DNA of 64,000 nt from Calocera cornea HHB12733 (lineage: Eukaryota > Basidiomycota > Dacrymycetes > Dacrymycetales > Dacrymycetaceae): positions 260,281-324,280 of the forward strand of contig KV423923.1 of assembly GCA_001632435.1 (NCBI GenBank). Reading direction: 5' to 3'. The notes beneath the pieces are model-generated. The model made no database searches and was not told where the DNA came from. It saw nothing but the letters and a program-made list of their open reading frames with translations. The position numbers were made by a program, and so were the translations under genes. Within the stretch, counting starts at the first letter, position 1; each line of letters starts with the position of its first letter. Shown here piece by piece: positions 45,434-56,450 of the stretch.

Positions 45434-47170
45434 CTAAGAGCCAGCCAAGACGTGTTCCCCCAGACCGTACGATAGCGCCTGCTTCAGCTGGGAGACGACA
45501 TAAGGGGCACTGCAGTGATGTAAGGAACCGACTTTCCCCGTAATGAGCAACTTACTGTACTGGTATCTGGGTACTGTGAAGCTCTGCCACATCGCGCCCT
45601 TGGAAGCCGGGATACGAGAAGGATGTATCGTTCCAGAATCCGCGATACATCATGCCCAGGCTGCGCGCCGTGATCTCGTAGTCACGGAACCACCCGCCGG
45701 GCATGAAGAACTCGAATATAGCGCTGTGAGGGGAGGGGCGCATCCAGACGAGCGAGGTTAATCCATTGCCGTGCACGCCCATGAGAACCTGAAGATAATA
45801 ATTAGATAATGGATCGTGATGTAGCTGACGGAGAGGGCGTACCGTAGTGCGGGCTGCCAACTGTATCTGCTCCGCCTTGGACATGCCCTCTAGTTGAACC
45901 ACGTTGAGCTCGAACCCCATCTCCGTGCTGGCTTCACGCAGCGCTCTGACCAGCGCTTTATGATCCTGCGCTCTCAACGTCCTCCTCTTCCCCCTCTGCC
46001 TCGAGACGTAGGTGACCACCTTCTTCCTCTGCGAACTCCCAGGTCGCGCAACCTCCCCACCGGCAAAGCCGACCACCCGCTCGCGCACCTCGCCCCACCA
46101 GTCTTCAACGAGCGTAGGCAGAGACATGGCCTCGCTGATCGGCTTCCAGGTCCGCCCATGTTCCGGCCCACGCATCGCGGCCGCCCTATCGAACAGCACG
46201 GCGCGCTCGAGCTTGTATGCGCGCTTGGTCGCGTTGAGATCGCGCCAGGTGTCGGAGAACAGCAGCTGGGAATGAGGGAAGGCAGCAAGAGAGACGTAGG
46301 CGTTCATTCCCGGGCTGTCGCGGAACGCGGCAGGAGTGCTGTGAGGGAAGAGTAGCCGCGCGAGGGTCGGGAGAGTGCCGTTCAGTGCCGATGTGGTCCG
46401 CTGAAGGGAGAGAAGGATTTCTATACGCAAGATGAGAAAACGATGGCTCAGTTGGGTGTATATACCGACCGGCGGTGTAATGATAATAATGCGCGATGAA
46501 CTCCGGATGTTCTGTGATGATCCACTGTGCATACATGAGCTTCTGACATGGAGGCGCATATACTCTCATGCACTCACGGAAGTTCCCTCCCACGACGCTG
46601 CCGGCCCTCCAAACAATGTCTCTGCATCGCGAAGACTCACCACCCGGATATCCTTCTCGCTTGGGTTGGTGTAATCGGTGTTCAATGCCGCACCGTTGGA
46701 TGTGATGTGCTTAAGCTCCGGCAGTGAGATTGCGTTGTCCGTGACAATGTAGATGACTCCGCGGTAGACGTAAAGGTTCGAGAAAACGGTGTTCCCTACA
46801 TTCGCACGTATCAATGACTATAGCTGAGTCAGCGATACTCGGACGCACCAGAAGCATGCATTAATATCTCCGTTGGTACGAGCGTGACCATCATCCCGCC
46901 AGTCTTGCTCTGCCCATCTTTGACGCTCAGCTGGGAGGACTGTTCCCAGGAGCCTGATGATGCTTGCGCATTCCACTGCAGCCAGGCCTCCGCTGCTTCT
47001 TCTTGCTGTTCAACACTGTCTATTTCGCTGCCAAGTGCCAGTCGCTGGCCAGGGTCGAGCAGGTGTACAACAGATGATGTCGAGGATGTGTTGTTCCAGA
47101 TCGAGCGAGAGTGCCAGACGACCACTACGACCGTCGTAGCGAGGCAGAGCAAGAAGACGTTGCGTCGCAT
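45434..47170 (-). CDS. Glycosyltransferase family 61-like, type II membrane protein
   Basis: Minus-strand exons 47170-46849, 46795-46578, 46524-46470, 46420-45843, 45788-45556 and 45509-45434 give about 493 aa. Residues ~4-20 form a signal anchor ('VFLLCLATTVVVVVW'). The catalytic region shows the order known from fungal GT61 (DUF563) proteins: 'TVFSNLYVYRGVIYIVTDN', 'AETLFGG', 'HPEFIAHYYHYTAE', an Arg/Lys-rich beta-alpha core ('VVTYVSRQRGKRRTL'), 'VVQLEGMSKAEQIQLAA', and the hallmark 'GVHGNGLTSLVWM' followed by 'AIFEFFMPGG'. GT61 enzymes transfer sugars such as xylose or GlcNAc to glycans, here probably in Golgi or ER. The last exon was added because the preceding frame ends at a perfect GTAAGT donor and the join gives the usual 'IPV...VV' helix. 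The donor sugar is unknown. Confidence 0.8.
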
Positions 47171-47893
47171 CCTTCCACGTCGAAGAAAGAAGGACGATTA
47201 AGCAGCATGGATACCTGAGGGGATATAGAGGCCGGCATAGTGAAGTCGAATGTCTTAGTCGCTGTCGATCGGCTGGTTTGGGATGCGCTGCCTTCCGGTG
47301 AACGTCAGGGATCTCACTTGGCCGTCCTCCACGCCGCGTCGCCCGCATGCCGCGCCTGACACGCCGTTCAGTTGTCCACTTACGACCATCCACCTCCGAA
47401 GCTGCTCAAGCTGCGCTTTTCTACATACGACCATCTCATTATGCTCGAGCTAACTGCTGAGGTTGTAAAATGTCCCTATGTTTGACTCGCGAAGCGGAGT
47501 GTCTCGCGTGGGGTCTCACTGTCGGACGGATCGCCATTAGCACCATACCGATTGCCATTCCCCCATACTCAGACCGCTGCAACTCAATACTGCTGGAGCC
47601 TGTACTGGCGACGCTTATGGCCTGGATTTGGTGGTAGACTTCCCACCATGGTGGTGAATGAGCGCAGATTGGCGTATAGTCGCTGTGAATCTGTCGACTA
47701 AACACATTGCTTGGCCTTGAGCGCTGTTCCTCGCACATTTCCGGTCGGTCGGCTCGGCGGTAGAGGTGATTTCACCACCCAATTATGCCGGTCAAGACTA
47801 ACGCCTAGGCCCCGTCTGGTGGTATAAGAATGATGCCCCCTCTTCCGATTCAACGCATCACTTGCGTCCTCTCAGTCGACATTCACAAACGTC
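47171..47893. other. Intergenic, divergent promoter region
   Basis: Between the divergent glycosyltransferase and small Cys/His-rich gene L1. No gene seen. Confidence 0.35.
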
Positions 47894-48618
47894 ATGCCGC
47901 TGTGTCCCGTCCAGACCCTCAAGAATGGACAGCCGGGATACATGAACCCGTTGATCTGCATCGAGGTATGCATTGCCGACTAATGGCGGCTCTCCCCCTC
48001 TTTGTTGTCATATACTCACACACTGAATAGTGCGGTCACGAGCAACGAGGTGGAGTTGATCTCTGGATACGGTTTGTCAGTTCCTCTTCAATACCTGTAG
48101 CCGTCCCTCATCAGTGTCGTTTATCTTCCAGGGGTAGCATCGGCTCTTGCCATCACTACCGCGCTTGTCCCAACCCCCGACACAGGATCAATGCTTGGGT
48201 TGTACTTCTCGACAATGAAGGCAATGGAATGTGCGACCATCCAGTGTGTGCGTGGCTTCTCTTCCACTGTCTACGGCATCTTTATTGATCTCTTCCTCTA
48301 GGCAGCTACCTGTACGACAACCACCGGCCGTACTATACTGACAAGTACGAATTCGTCTACCATCCTTCCGGAAAGCCGAGGATTATCGCCGTCAAATGCG
48401 CTTTCGCAAACCGCATCGAACGGATACATCAAAACCGCGCCGGATTCATGTTCCTCGTACAAGAAGTAGAAGGAAGTCGCGTATGGAAGGAAGAAGGACG
48501 GTGGATTTTTGCCGAGGCAGAGGGCAAGCCGCTTCAGCCAGAGGACTCGCGGCCCAACGACAAGCTCAAGTCAACAATGGACCTGATGATGCAGTACTTG
48601 GGGTCGTGGATGGCTTAG
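47894..48618 (+). CDS. Small Cys/His-rich protein L1, unknown family
   Basis: Exons 47894-47965, 48031-48071, 48132-48247 and 48302-48618 give 181 aa. No signal peptide or membrane helix. The N-terminal third is rich in Cys and His ('LICIECGHEQ', 'GSCHHYRACPN', 'GMCDHPVC') with spacing suggestive of metal binding. The C-terminal part has 'YHPSGKPRIIAVKC', a Trp-rich stretch and a helical end 'LMMQYLGSWMA'. A paralogue lies 1.5 kb downstream with the same intron positions: exons 1 and 2 are 72 and 41 nt in both. I do not recognise the family. Probably intracellular, function unknown. Confidence 0.6.
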
Positions 48619-50140
48619 GTGGAGAGTGCGAGCAATGAGGAGAATCTCGAGCGTAGCTTCACCAACGGTAATCACCAAGACTATGATAGTCTACAACTAT
48701 TGCACGATCCATTCGATGTTTAATCTGCACCTAATGAAACTTATTTCCAGCTCTCTTCGCAGTTCCTCATCATCTGCCATTCTCTTCGAGCATGATGATA
48801 CTCACTCACTGCAGAATGTTCCCCACACTTCTCTTATCAGCACCATTTTCTGCGAGGCTCCTAGACCATCCATCTCCACACCGTGCACGGGTCCCATCCC
48901 CCCTTCCAGAGCGGTCTCTCCCTCGCACCGATATCTAATTCAACTACCCTCAACGCCGTCCTCCATGAGATCCACCTCCAAGCACAGGACGCTGGCAAGG
49001 GTAGTTTCTTCCCTCGTTTCGCGGGATATGGTCGTCGACGGCGCTGGAGGCAGTGGTCGCTCCGCTTTTGGCTTGGTGAAAAGGATGTGTCCTGTCTCCC
49101 AGTCAGTGAATGTGCCCTGCGGCAGTGAAGGAACAACAAAGGCGCACCAGCGGCGTTCAGAGCTACCGCAATGTCACCACCATGGTAACCCCGTTGTGTC
49201 GAGGTTGACTATTCATCTGCCGCTGGCATGAGCTCATCGTGCTGCTTGAGCTTCAGTATACGTCCTATGTGCAGCGAAGACGGCTACGTAGTGCGTACCT
49301 CCTGCCGCTGGATCCCCAACCCATTTCCAAACTGGCGTCCTGCTCACTTCTATGAAAGACCATCAGCGGTCAAGTCCTCCCAGAGTGTCTGTACTTGCTG
49401 CCAACGGGTCAGCCATAGCGAGTGTGCATCCCACGATAGGCTGGCACTCTCTCACGCTGCTCCAACCGGGGTCAGGTGGGGATTACAGAGGAGAGGTGCG
49501 ATAGTAGACAAGTCAAGGAAACAGTTATGACCATATAGGCGGGGTGTAGAAGGTGCGCGGTCCGCTGCCACGACTTTCGCCTGTTCTGGCAATGCGTTGG
49601 AGGGGACCCGTGGCCGGGACTTAACCTGACCCATGTGGCTTGAGCCACTCTCACTGACTTCGCTGGTAAAGACCCGAAAGAAACGTGCATCCATAATTAA
49701 TTCCCCTCTGAGGCATTCCGTAGCATACATGCTCTAGAGACAGCTCTCTGTGAGCTCTCTGTTTCATCAAGCCCTCTTACATATGCTGTTGACGGTGGTG
49801 GCTTTGTAGGTTACGCCATTCCTCATGTGGTGGACCGCCATGGAAAAACAATAGTACCTAGAAAACTGAGGACATATCGAGGGGTTACTCTTTCTGTCTG
49901 GCCACGCTGTGCATCTCAGCCTGGTCCCCAGTCTGGAGAGACGCCTGCTGCAAAGTCAGCATTGGTCTCTGTGGCATGGATACAACTGGAGCCCCAGCCA
50001 AAGCCCGTCCCCTGATTCTCTCAAATTCCTGCTCGGCTGAGTGATGGAAAGTGACTGGGCCGCGTGGGCAGAAAATTCAAAAAACTGTACCACCACAACC
50101 TCCTTCACTCAGCTGTGCCAACAACCGTACCTTTTCCTCT
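48619..50140. other. Intergenic between L1 and L2, 1.5 kb
   Basis: A 201-codon open frame (48626-49231) and others exist, but none shows motifs, splice signals or similarity to neighbours. A Cys-x5-Cys near 49090 is too weak to call a third L copy. Confidence 0.35.
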
Positions 50141-50918
50141 ATGCCTGCTGCCGCTACCAGAAGACTGGATGATGAGGGGGAAGGACATAAAGACGTGATG
50201 CTTTGTCTGATCGTACGTGTTACGCCGCTCACTGAGGCGCTTCGTACGCCGCCTCCTGCCACATACTCACTCGTTGTCCAGTGCCGCGCGAAGCGCGACG
50301 CCGGCGTCATCCCGACAATGGCGTAAGCATTGCCTGTCTAGAAGCCTCTCTATTGCAACGCTTATCCGGGCTAGTGGCTCCGCTGGAGCTTGTGAGCATT
50401 TCTTGGAGTGTCCTGGTGCGGTGCATGGAGCTGCTGGCGTTGAGTGGGTCACCCTGATCAACGCGTCTGGTAACGGCGAATGCGACCATCCGAAGTGTAC
50501 GTCTCTATTCTTTCGCTCATCGTAACCACTGGTCTGACCTTAAACCATAGGTCCATGGATCTTCAACAAGTATCGAGCCTTCTTCACTGACGATATCGGC
50601 GCCGTCTTCCACCCGTCCGGTGCTCCGCGCATCGTCGCAGTTCTATCCACCGCGCAAAACAAAGTCTTCCGCTTCCAGCAAAACCGTAACTTGGGGTTGA
50701 CCGGCGATCAACCTATGCCAAGCATCTACGGCAGCCGGGCATACTCGTTGAGGATGTCGGAGAGGAGGTTCGGCTTCTTTGAGGCGGAGGGACAGCCGGT
50801 GCAGCCGGAGGATATGCCACAGGGCCAGGCGAATTTCCGCGATATATTCGGCTTTCACATCAACGGTAGATTGATATGGACCGACCGACCTGATGAGGAC
50901 ATGTTCATTCGAAAGTAG
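50141..50918 (+). CDS. Small Cys/His-rich protein L2, paralogue of L1
   Basis: Exons 50141-50212, 50282-50322, 50375-50496 and 50551-50918 give 200 aa. Aligned to L1: 'GSAGACEHFLECPGA' with 'GSIGSCHHYRACPNP', 'WVTLINASGNGECDHPKC' with 'WVVLLDNEGNGMCDHPVC', 'FHPSGAPRIVAV' with 'YHPSGKPRIIAV'. The first Cys pair of L1 ('CIECGH') is reduced to 'CLICRA', so one possible metal site is weakened. The C-terminus is longer and different ('RDIFGFHINGRLIWTDRPDE'). No signal peptide. Ends 50 bp from the convergent permease gene, so the two 3' UTRs probably overlap. Function unknown. Confidence 0.6.
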
Positions 50919-50968
50919 AACATGACTCTTCATCCTGTATCTGTCAAAGAAGAACTGATAGAAAAATA

Positions 50969-53178
50969 CTACACTTCCTGCACCGTAATTTGCGCCTCTA
51001 CAGCCTTCTCCTCCTCACTGGCGTTCTCGTCCCTCTCAACCGAAGGGATCGACAATGTCTGGTCTTCCCCAGTGATTGTCTCATCAACGAATGTGGCGGT
51101 GGGCGGGAAGATCTTTGAAACGACATAGTACGTTACCGCCGCGAGGAAGAACTGTAAGAAGCTATCAGTTTCTTCTAGAATGTCCGCGACGACATAATCA
51201 CGTACACCGAGAAGCCATGAGATGTCGTATCTAGATGACAATTAGCAATCTTGTAGCCAAGGTGCAGCGTGACATACGGATAAACGCCGCCACCCACACC
51301 AATGGCAGAGTTGATAGCGTTGATGAGACCGGGGAGATTGGGGGGGATCGATACTACCAGAGCGGCCAATGCTCTCCAGTTCTGTAGTATGGGTTAGTCG
51401 CGGAAAGAATGATCGCATATTGAAGTATGCTCACGATCCCAGCCCAATAGTGATACTTGCCGTGACGGTCGTACAAGGCGGGAATGTCGAGTTTCTGGCC
51501 TCGGATGAACCAGTACTGCGGAAACTTCAGCTCCCTATTACTGGAACATAGGCAGTAAATTAAACATACGTCAACGATCATGATTGCACAGATAGGCGCC
51601 AGGAAGATTGTGTATCCTCCCATAAAGTTGAGGAAGCCGGTGGCACTATCCGAGAATGAGTCCGTGTTTCTCACGGCAGATATGGAAACGCACTTAGCCA
51701 GGATCTCCCAAGGAATGATGACCCATCCTCCAATGATCGCACAGAGGACTTGTCCTCGCCGGATGTTGAACCACTGCAGCAGACGCGTGAGTCGTTCGTC
51801 TTCCTTATTTGAGAATGCCGCATTACTCTTGGCATCAGAGCCGTGAAATCATTCGCGGCGGAGATGGAGTTCGCTCCAATATTCGTTCCCAAGGTCGCAA
51901 CAGCGAAGGCAAAGGCGGCGAAGAAGGTAGCCGGACGGTTGTCCCAATTGTTCATGAGGCGCAGAGGATCCCAATAGTAGTCGCCATAGAGGATGTAGCC
52001 TGCAGATGTGACGACAATGCCTTGCTGCATAGCCGTGATCAGCATCATTCTACCAACTGCTAAATAATGTTCACTTACGAAGGCAATAAAGGTGAACGAG
52101 ATAGGGATCACGATGAGCTGAACGTATTGACTACACAAGCAGATGTTGGCAATGAGGGCTGCGATGGCCGAAATGTGCTTACTCTCTTGGAGACCTCGCC
52201 ATCCTCGTAAAGTCCGGAATATTGACCGCTGGCAACGAGTAAGTATATATCATCGAAAGGCGGAACGGCCAAACGCACACAAAGTGGCATACATCCCGAG
52301 CACGCTCTGTAATCCCGCCAGCCAAGCCCAAGCGAGCTTCGACCCGCTGATAGTAGCCGGCTGAGCGAAGATTGTCCCAGCTCCTCCCGTGCGGACAAAT
52401 GCCCATATCATCATGGATGTGCCGCAGATGGTGACAAGGATGGACTTGATTGTGAACAGCCACCGGATCTTGTACGTGGGGACGAGTAGCCACGGGAGCT
52501 GGAAGATCCAATAGATGAAGTAGGAGAGGAGATTGGCGGAGGTAATGTTCGCCGACGCGGGGAGATGGTTCGGGAAGTTCGCAAATTCCCTGTTACGCTC
52601 TGTTTTCAGACATAAGGAAGGATAGAGGATGAAGTCACGTACGGGAAACATGCTCTCAGCATCTGATAGACGCATTCACCGCCTGTGGCAGTCTGAATGC
52701 CCTGCCAGAAGCAAGCAAGGATGCACCGGCCAATGATGGAGAAGTAGGACAGGTAGAAACCGAACGAGGATCGGTTCAGAACAGGAAAGGGGATGTGATG
52801 CCTGGCACCGATCGTCCCGGTTGCCGTTATCGCGCAGGCAATGATAACGTTGCCGACGATGATGCATGCAAGTGCTTGGGACCAGGACATGCCGGCCGTG
52901 AGCAGCGCTGATGCCAGATCCCACGTTGCCACATTAAACGCGTCGGAGATCCAGTAGGTCTTGGTACACATGTCAGCATGTATTGTGAAGGTTAGAGGAC
53001 TAGAGTGTACTATGAAGTTGCCCATCTTCCAGGTCCGCTGCTCTGGCGGGGTCGGGTCCATGTCCTTATTGCTCCACCCGCTATTGGGCGCAAACGTCGA
53101 TGGCTCCGGGTGAAGCTCCCATGTCTCGCGCTTGCCCAGAGAGTATACCATGTCGATCTTGTCCTTGAACCAGGCCAT
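50969..53178 (-). CDS. NCS1 family nucleobase/allantoin-type permease
   Basis: Minus-strand exons 53178-53011, 52959-52643, 52589-52279, 52228-52183, 52130-52079, 52024-51827, 51773-51694, 51645-51570, 51515-51435, 51381-51278, 51230-51206 and 51151-50969 give 546 aa. The family mark 'SNKDMDPTPPEQRTW' precedes the first helix; 'YWISDAFNVATWDLASALL' , 'VLNRSSFGFYLSYFSIIGR', 'VNIPDFTRMA', 'LGTNIGANSISAANDFTALMP' , 'FLNFMGGYTIFLAPICAIMIVDYW' (outline) and 'KIFPP' near the end follow the NCS1 order for about 12 helices. Plasma-membrane symporters of this family import uracil, uridine, allantoin, cytosine, thiamine or related compounds; the substrate cannot be told here. The acidic C-terminal tail is cytosolic. 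The start was placed at the Met before the conserved N-terminal block rather than 25 codons upstream. Confidence 0.87.
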
Positions 53179-53817
53179 CTTGGTGAAGAACGAAGGAATG
53201 GCGAGATGAGCAAGACTTGAGAGGAGCGAAACTCCTTTACGCCAGCCACGCAATCAGGATACATATTCACCAGACACAAGGTCATATCATGGCTCCAGTT
53301 CCAAAGATAACAAGTTGAGTATTGGAGCCCTCCATGCAATACGGACACACTGTGCTTCTCGTCCAGAGCCTTCTGTTCCGGTGCATACGACGTGACAGCG
53401 CACAGTCGGCTAGAACCAGATAAGGTTCACAGAGTTGCCAAACACAGCATGGACACAGAGCAGTGTTACACGATCACACACGTAGATGTCCAGTCATGAA
53501 GAAGCCGGAGTAAAGCAAGAATGTATAACCGCGGTTCTGCTGTGGATCTCCGCGAGGAACTGGGGTTGGTGGTGCCAAAACAAAGGGCGCGTTCCGGAGC
53601 CGAGAATCATCAGTTCCGCAGGACCCTTGCGAAGCGACACAGCCGCCAGCACCTTTGTTCGCAGCCCGCCCACCCGCTTCGCCGGTGAGAACCCGTCCTG
53701 CTCATACGCGACCCGTAACATGCACACGATTGGCTCTACCCCAGGCAGGAGGGTTTCACAACCCGGTCTGGTCGTCAAAAACAGGGAGATTGTTCTCTTG
53801 CAGCAACGACGACCATC
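53179..53817. other. Divergent promoter between permease and carboxypeptidase
   Basis: 640 bp shared upstream region. No gene seen. Confidence 0.35.
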
Positions 53818-55515
53818 ATGTTCCTCTCCAAGGTAGCCACTGGCCTCTTGGCCGCGGTATCTGCTCTTGCTGTTCAGACTCCCCTACGGCCCGCGGAAGC
53901 CCCGTTGCACTTCCCTGCACCAGAGCAGTCGCTGGCTGATGTTGCCTCTGACAGTTTCACAGTCCTTTCCCACGCCGCCTTCCCCGGGTATGCAATCCGT
54001 GTCAAGCGCACTGAGGGGTGGTGTGACCCGGATGTGAAGGGCTACACTGGCTACCTGGATGTGGACCAGGGCGCAAAGCACATGTGGTTTTATGTACGTC
54101 TCCTTGGTATCATCATGTAAGGGCTCTACTAATGCATCCTCAGTTCTTTGAGAGTCGCCGCGACCCGGACAATGACGACCTTGTTATGTGGGTTACCGGT
54201 GGCCCTGGCTGCTCAAGCAGCATGGACATGCTCATGCAGATCGGCCCCTGCACAGTCAACCCCTCAGGCAACGGGACAGTCTACAACAAGTACGGCTGGA
54301 ACACTGACGTCAACATCTTCTTCCTTGACTCTCCCGTCAACGTTGGCTTTTCGTATGCCGAGTTTGGCGAGCAGGTGCTCACAACCGAGGACGCGTCTAA
54401 GAACGCTGCTGCGTTCGCATTCATCTTCACCGAGGCTTTCCCGCAGTTCAAGGGCCGGCCGTTCCATCTCGCCGGTAGCTCGTACGGCGGGAGGTACGTG
54501 CCCGTGTTCGCGAGCGAAATATACGACATGAACAAGGGCGCCGAGGCAAAGGGGTACACCCCCATCAACCTCAAGAGCATCGTCATCGGCGATGGGATCA
54601 CCGATGCCAAAGAGTGCGCCTTTTTCTGTGCTTTCTTTCTTTTCACATACTGATACACTACAGGACGCTCCTGGCGTACTATGACATGGCATGTACCAAT
54701 GCCTCTGTGACACCCGTGCTCGACATCAGCACCTGTGTGCGCATGCGCCGCGCCGTGCCCCGCTGCAGGGAGATGCTCACCGCCTCCTGTGAGCTTGAGC
54801 TGAGCGACCTGGCCTGCAAGGCCGCGACGCTCTTCTGCGAGGAGGAGCTCAGCAAGCCGTACAGCGATCCCTCGCGCAACCCTTATGACCTGTCTGATGT
54901 ATGCCCTCATTTCATCATTTCTCACGCTGGAAAAAGCTGACCACTCGTCCAGAACTGCAGCGGCGGCATCGAGATCCTCTGCTATGACATCTTCGGCAAG
55001 ATCGCTAACTACCTGAACGATGACGCGACGCGCAAGCTGCTCGGCGTGGATCCGCAAGTAGGCGAGTTCGTCGGCTGCAACCATACGATCCTGAATGGCT
55101 GTGGGCTCCTTTTCCCTCCCCTTGCCTCTCCCTCCTGAACTGATATGATCCTCCAGTCAACGAGCGCTTCGACAAATTCCGCCCGACGCAGTTCTACGTC
55201 TCCTCCCTCCTGGAGCGGGGCGTGGACGCGCTCATCTATGTCGGCACATACGACTGGATCTGCAACTGGGTCGGGAACGCGCGTTTCCTCGAGGCGCTCG
55301 AGTGGCACGGCCAGGACCTGTTCAACAGCCGGGAGTTGGCCGGGTGGGAGGTCGACGGGGAGACAGTGGGCCAATGGAAGGAGGCCAAGATGGGCAAGCA
55401 GACCGGGAAGCTCCTGTTCGCTACTGTCGACGGCGCGGGCCATATGGTCGCGTACAACAAGCCTAAGACGGCGCATAAGATGATCACCACCTGGATTGCG
55501 GAGCGCGGCGTGTAG
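53818..55515 (+). CDS. Serine carboxypeptidase-like protein (S10), secreted
   Basis: Exons 53818-54093, 54144-54613, 54664-54898, 54953-55100 and 55157-55515 give 495 aa. Signal peptide ~18 residues and a short propeptide. 'TGYLDV...MWFYFFESRRDP', 'WVTGGPGCSSSMDML', 'NIFFLDSPVNVGFSYAE', 'FHLAGSSYGGRYVPVFASEI', 'LIYVGTYDWICNWVGN' and 'VDGAGHMVAYNKP' follow the S10 alpha/beta-hydrolase order, with the catalytic Ser, Asp and His all present. Two usual residues differ: the Glu of GESYGG, which helps bind the substrate carboxylate, is Ser, and the Asn of NGGPGCSS is Thr. The middle region has extra Cys-rich segments. Such enzymes cleave C-terminal residues at acid pH in the vacuole or outside the cell. 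Confidence 0.87.
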
Positions 55516-56450
55516 AGGAGTATCTAACATACAAAAGCAGTGTTACCAAACGTAGTTATTTACAGTAGATTTCCGTGCGATTCGTAGAAAAGCACGTGAT
55601 TGACCGATGTTGAGTTTGCGGGATGAAGTCCATCTGTGCGGTACGCGACGCGCATGCATGCTGCCGCTGACATCCATCTCTCCTTCCTCTCGCCGTTGCC
55701 TTCACTCAATTCCCAAAGTAACCAATGCTGCGATATGCCAAACACTCATCTCTGGTATCGACATTCCAGCGCCAGGGTTCAGCTCACATGTGCGCGCTCC
55801 ATGTGGAGGACTTGACTTGGCCGAACTTCGCCAGATGAAGGAGCAGGAACGTGCGCGGAAGAAGGTTGCTCTGCTCCTCTCACACACCCGGCATGCTGGC
55901 AGCAGGACGACGACAATGAGGAGCCAGAGGCGGTACGCAATGCTCTCGAATCGGCAATCTCTCCACTCCCAACCACAGCTCGTCAAGAACGCTGAACACT
56001 AGACGAGCTATAATCAGATGACGACCACAAGAGCGCACAGGCCACCTCCGCATCCCTCCTCGTGGGAAGGGAGCACGTTGGTCAACGCTAGCTCATGGTC
56101 GCTGCCGGCCTACATCTCAAGAAATAAACTTGCAAGATATCCCGAAGCGACACGCAGACCTGTGACGCAGTCGGAAGGCTAGAAGGTGGGACGCATGTGC
56201 TTAGGCACCACCTCTCGTCCCAGCGCGTCGCGCTTCTTCATCAACCGCGGTCTAACGGGCATACTCGCACTTCGTACCCCGAAGCAGCGCGTTCACGCAC
56301 GAACGTCGGCATTCGCGTGGGAAGAGGTGTGGACGGGCCGGTGGGAAGAGGCATAAAGCAGGTTCGATCGACATCATGCGGCCACAGGGCGGCCGCGCTC
56401 CCCGATCGAGTCCTCCCCAGCTCGTCGCGCCCAGCCCACCATAGCAAGAC
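55516..56450. other. Intergenic before sphingomyelinase array
   Basis: Contains a CACGTG at 55593-55598 and an ATAAAG-type TATA candidate near 56353, about 100 nt before the next start. No gene seen. Confidence 0.35.

Noticed and set aside
48626..49231. 201-codon open frame between L1 and L2
   Set aside because: Begins just after the L1 stop, has no recognisable motif and resembles unconstrained sequence.
51646..51693. 24-nt intron GTGCGT...GTGAG in the permease
   Set aside because: A 48-nt intron to the next AG (51646-51693) keeps frame and restores the conserved 'PWEILAN/ATGFLNF' join, so the shorter one was dropped.
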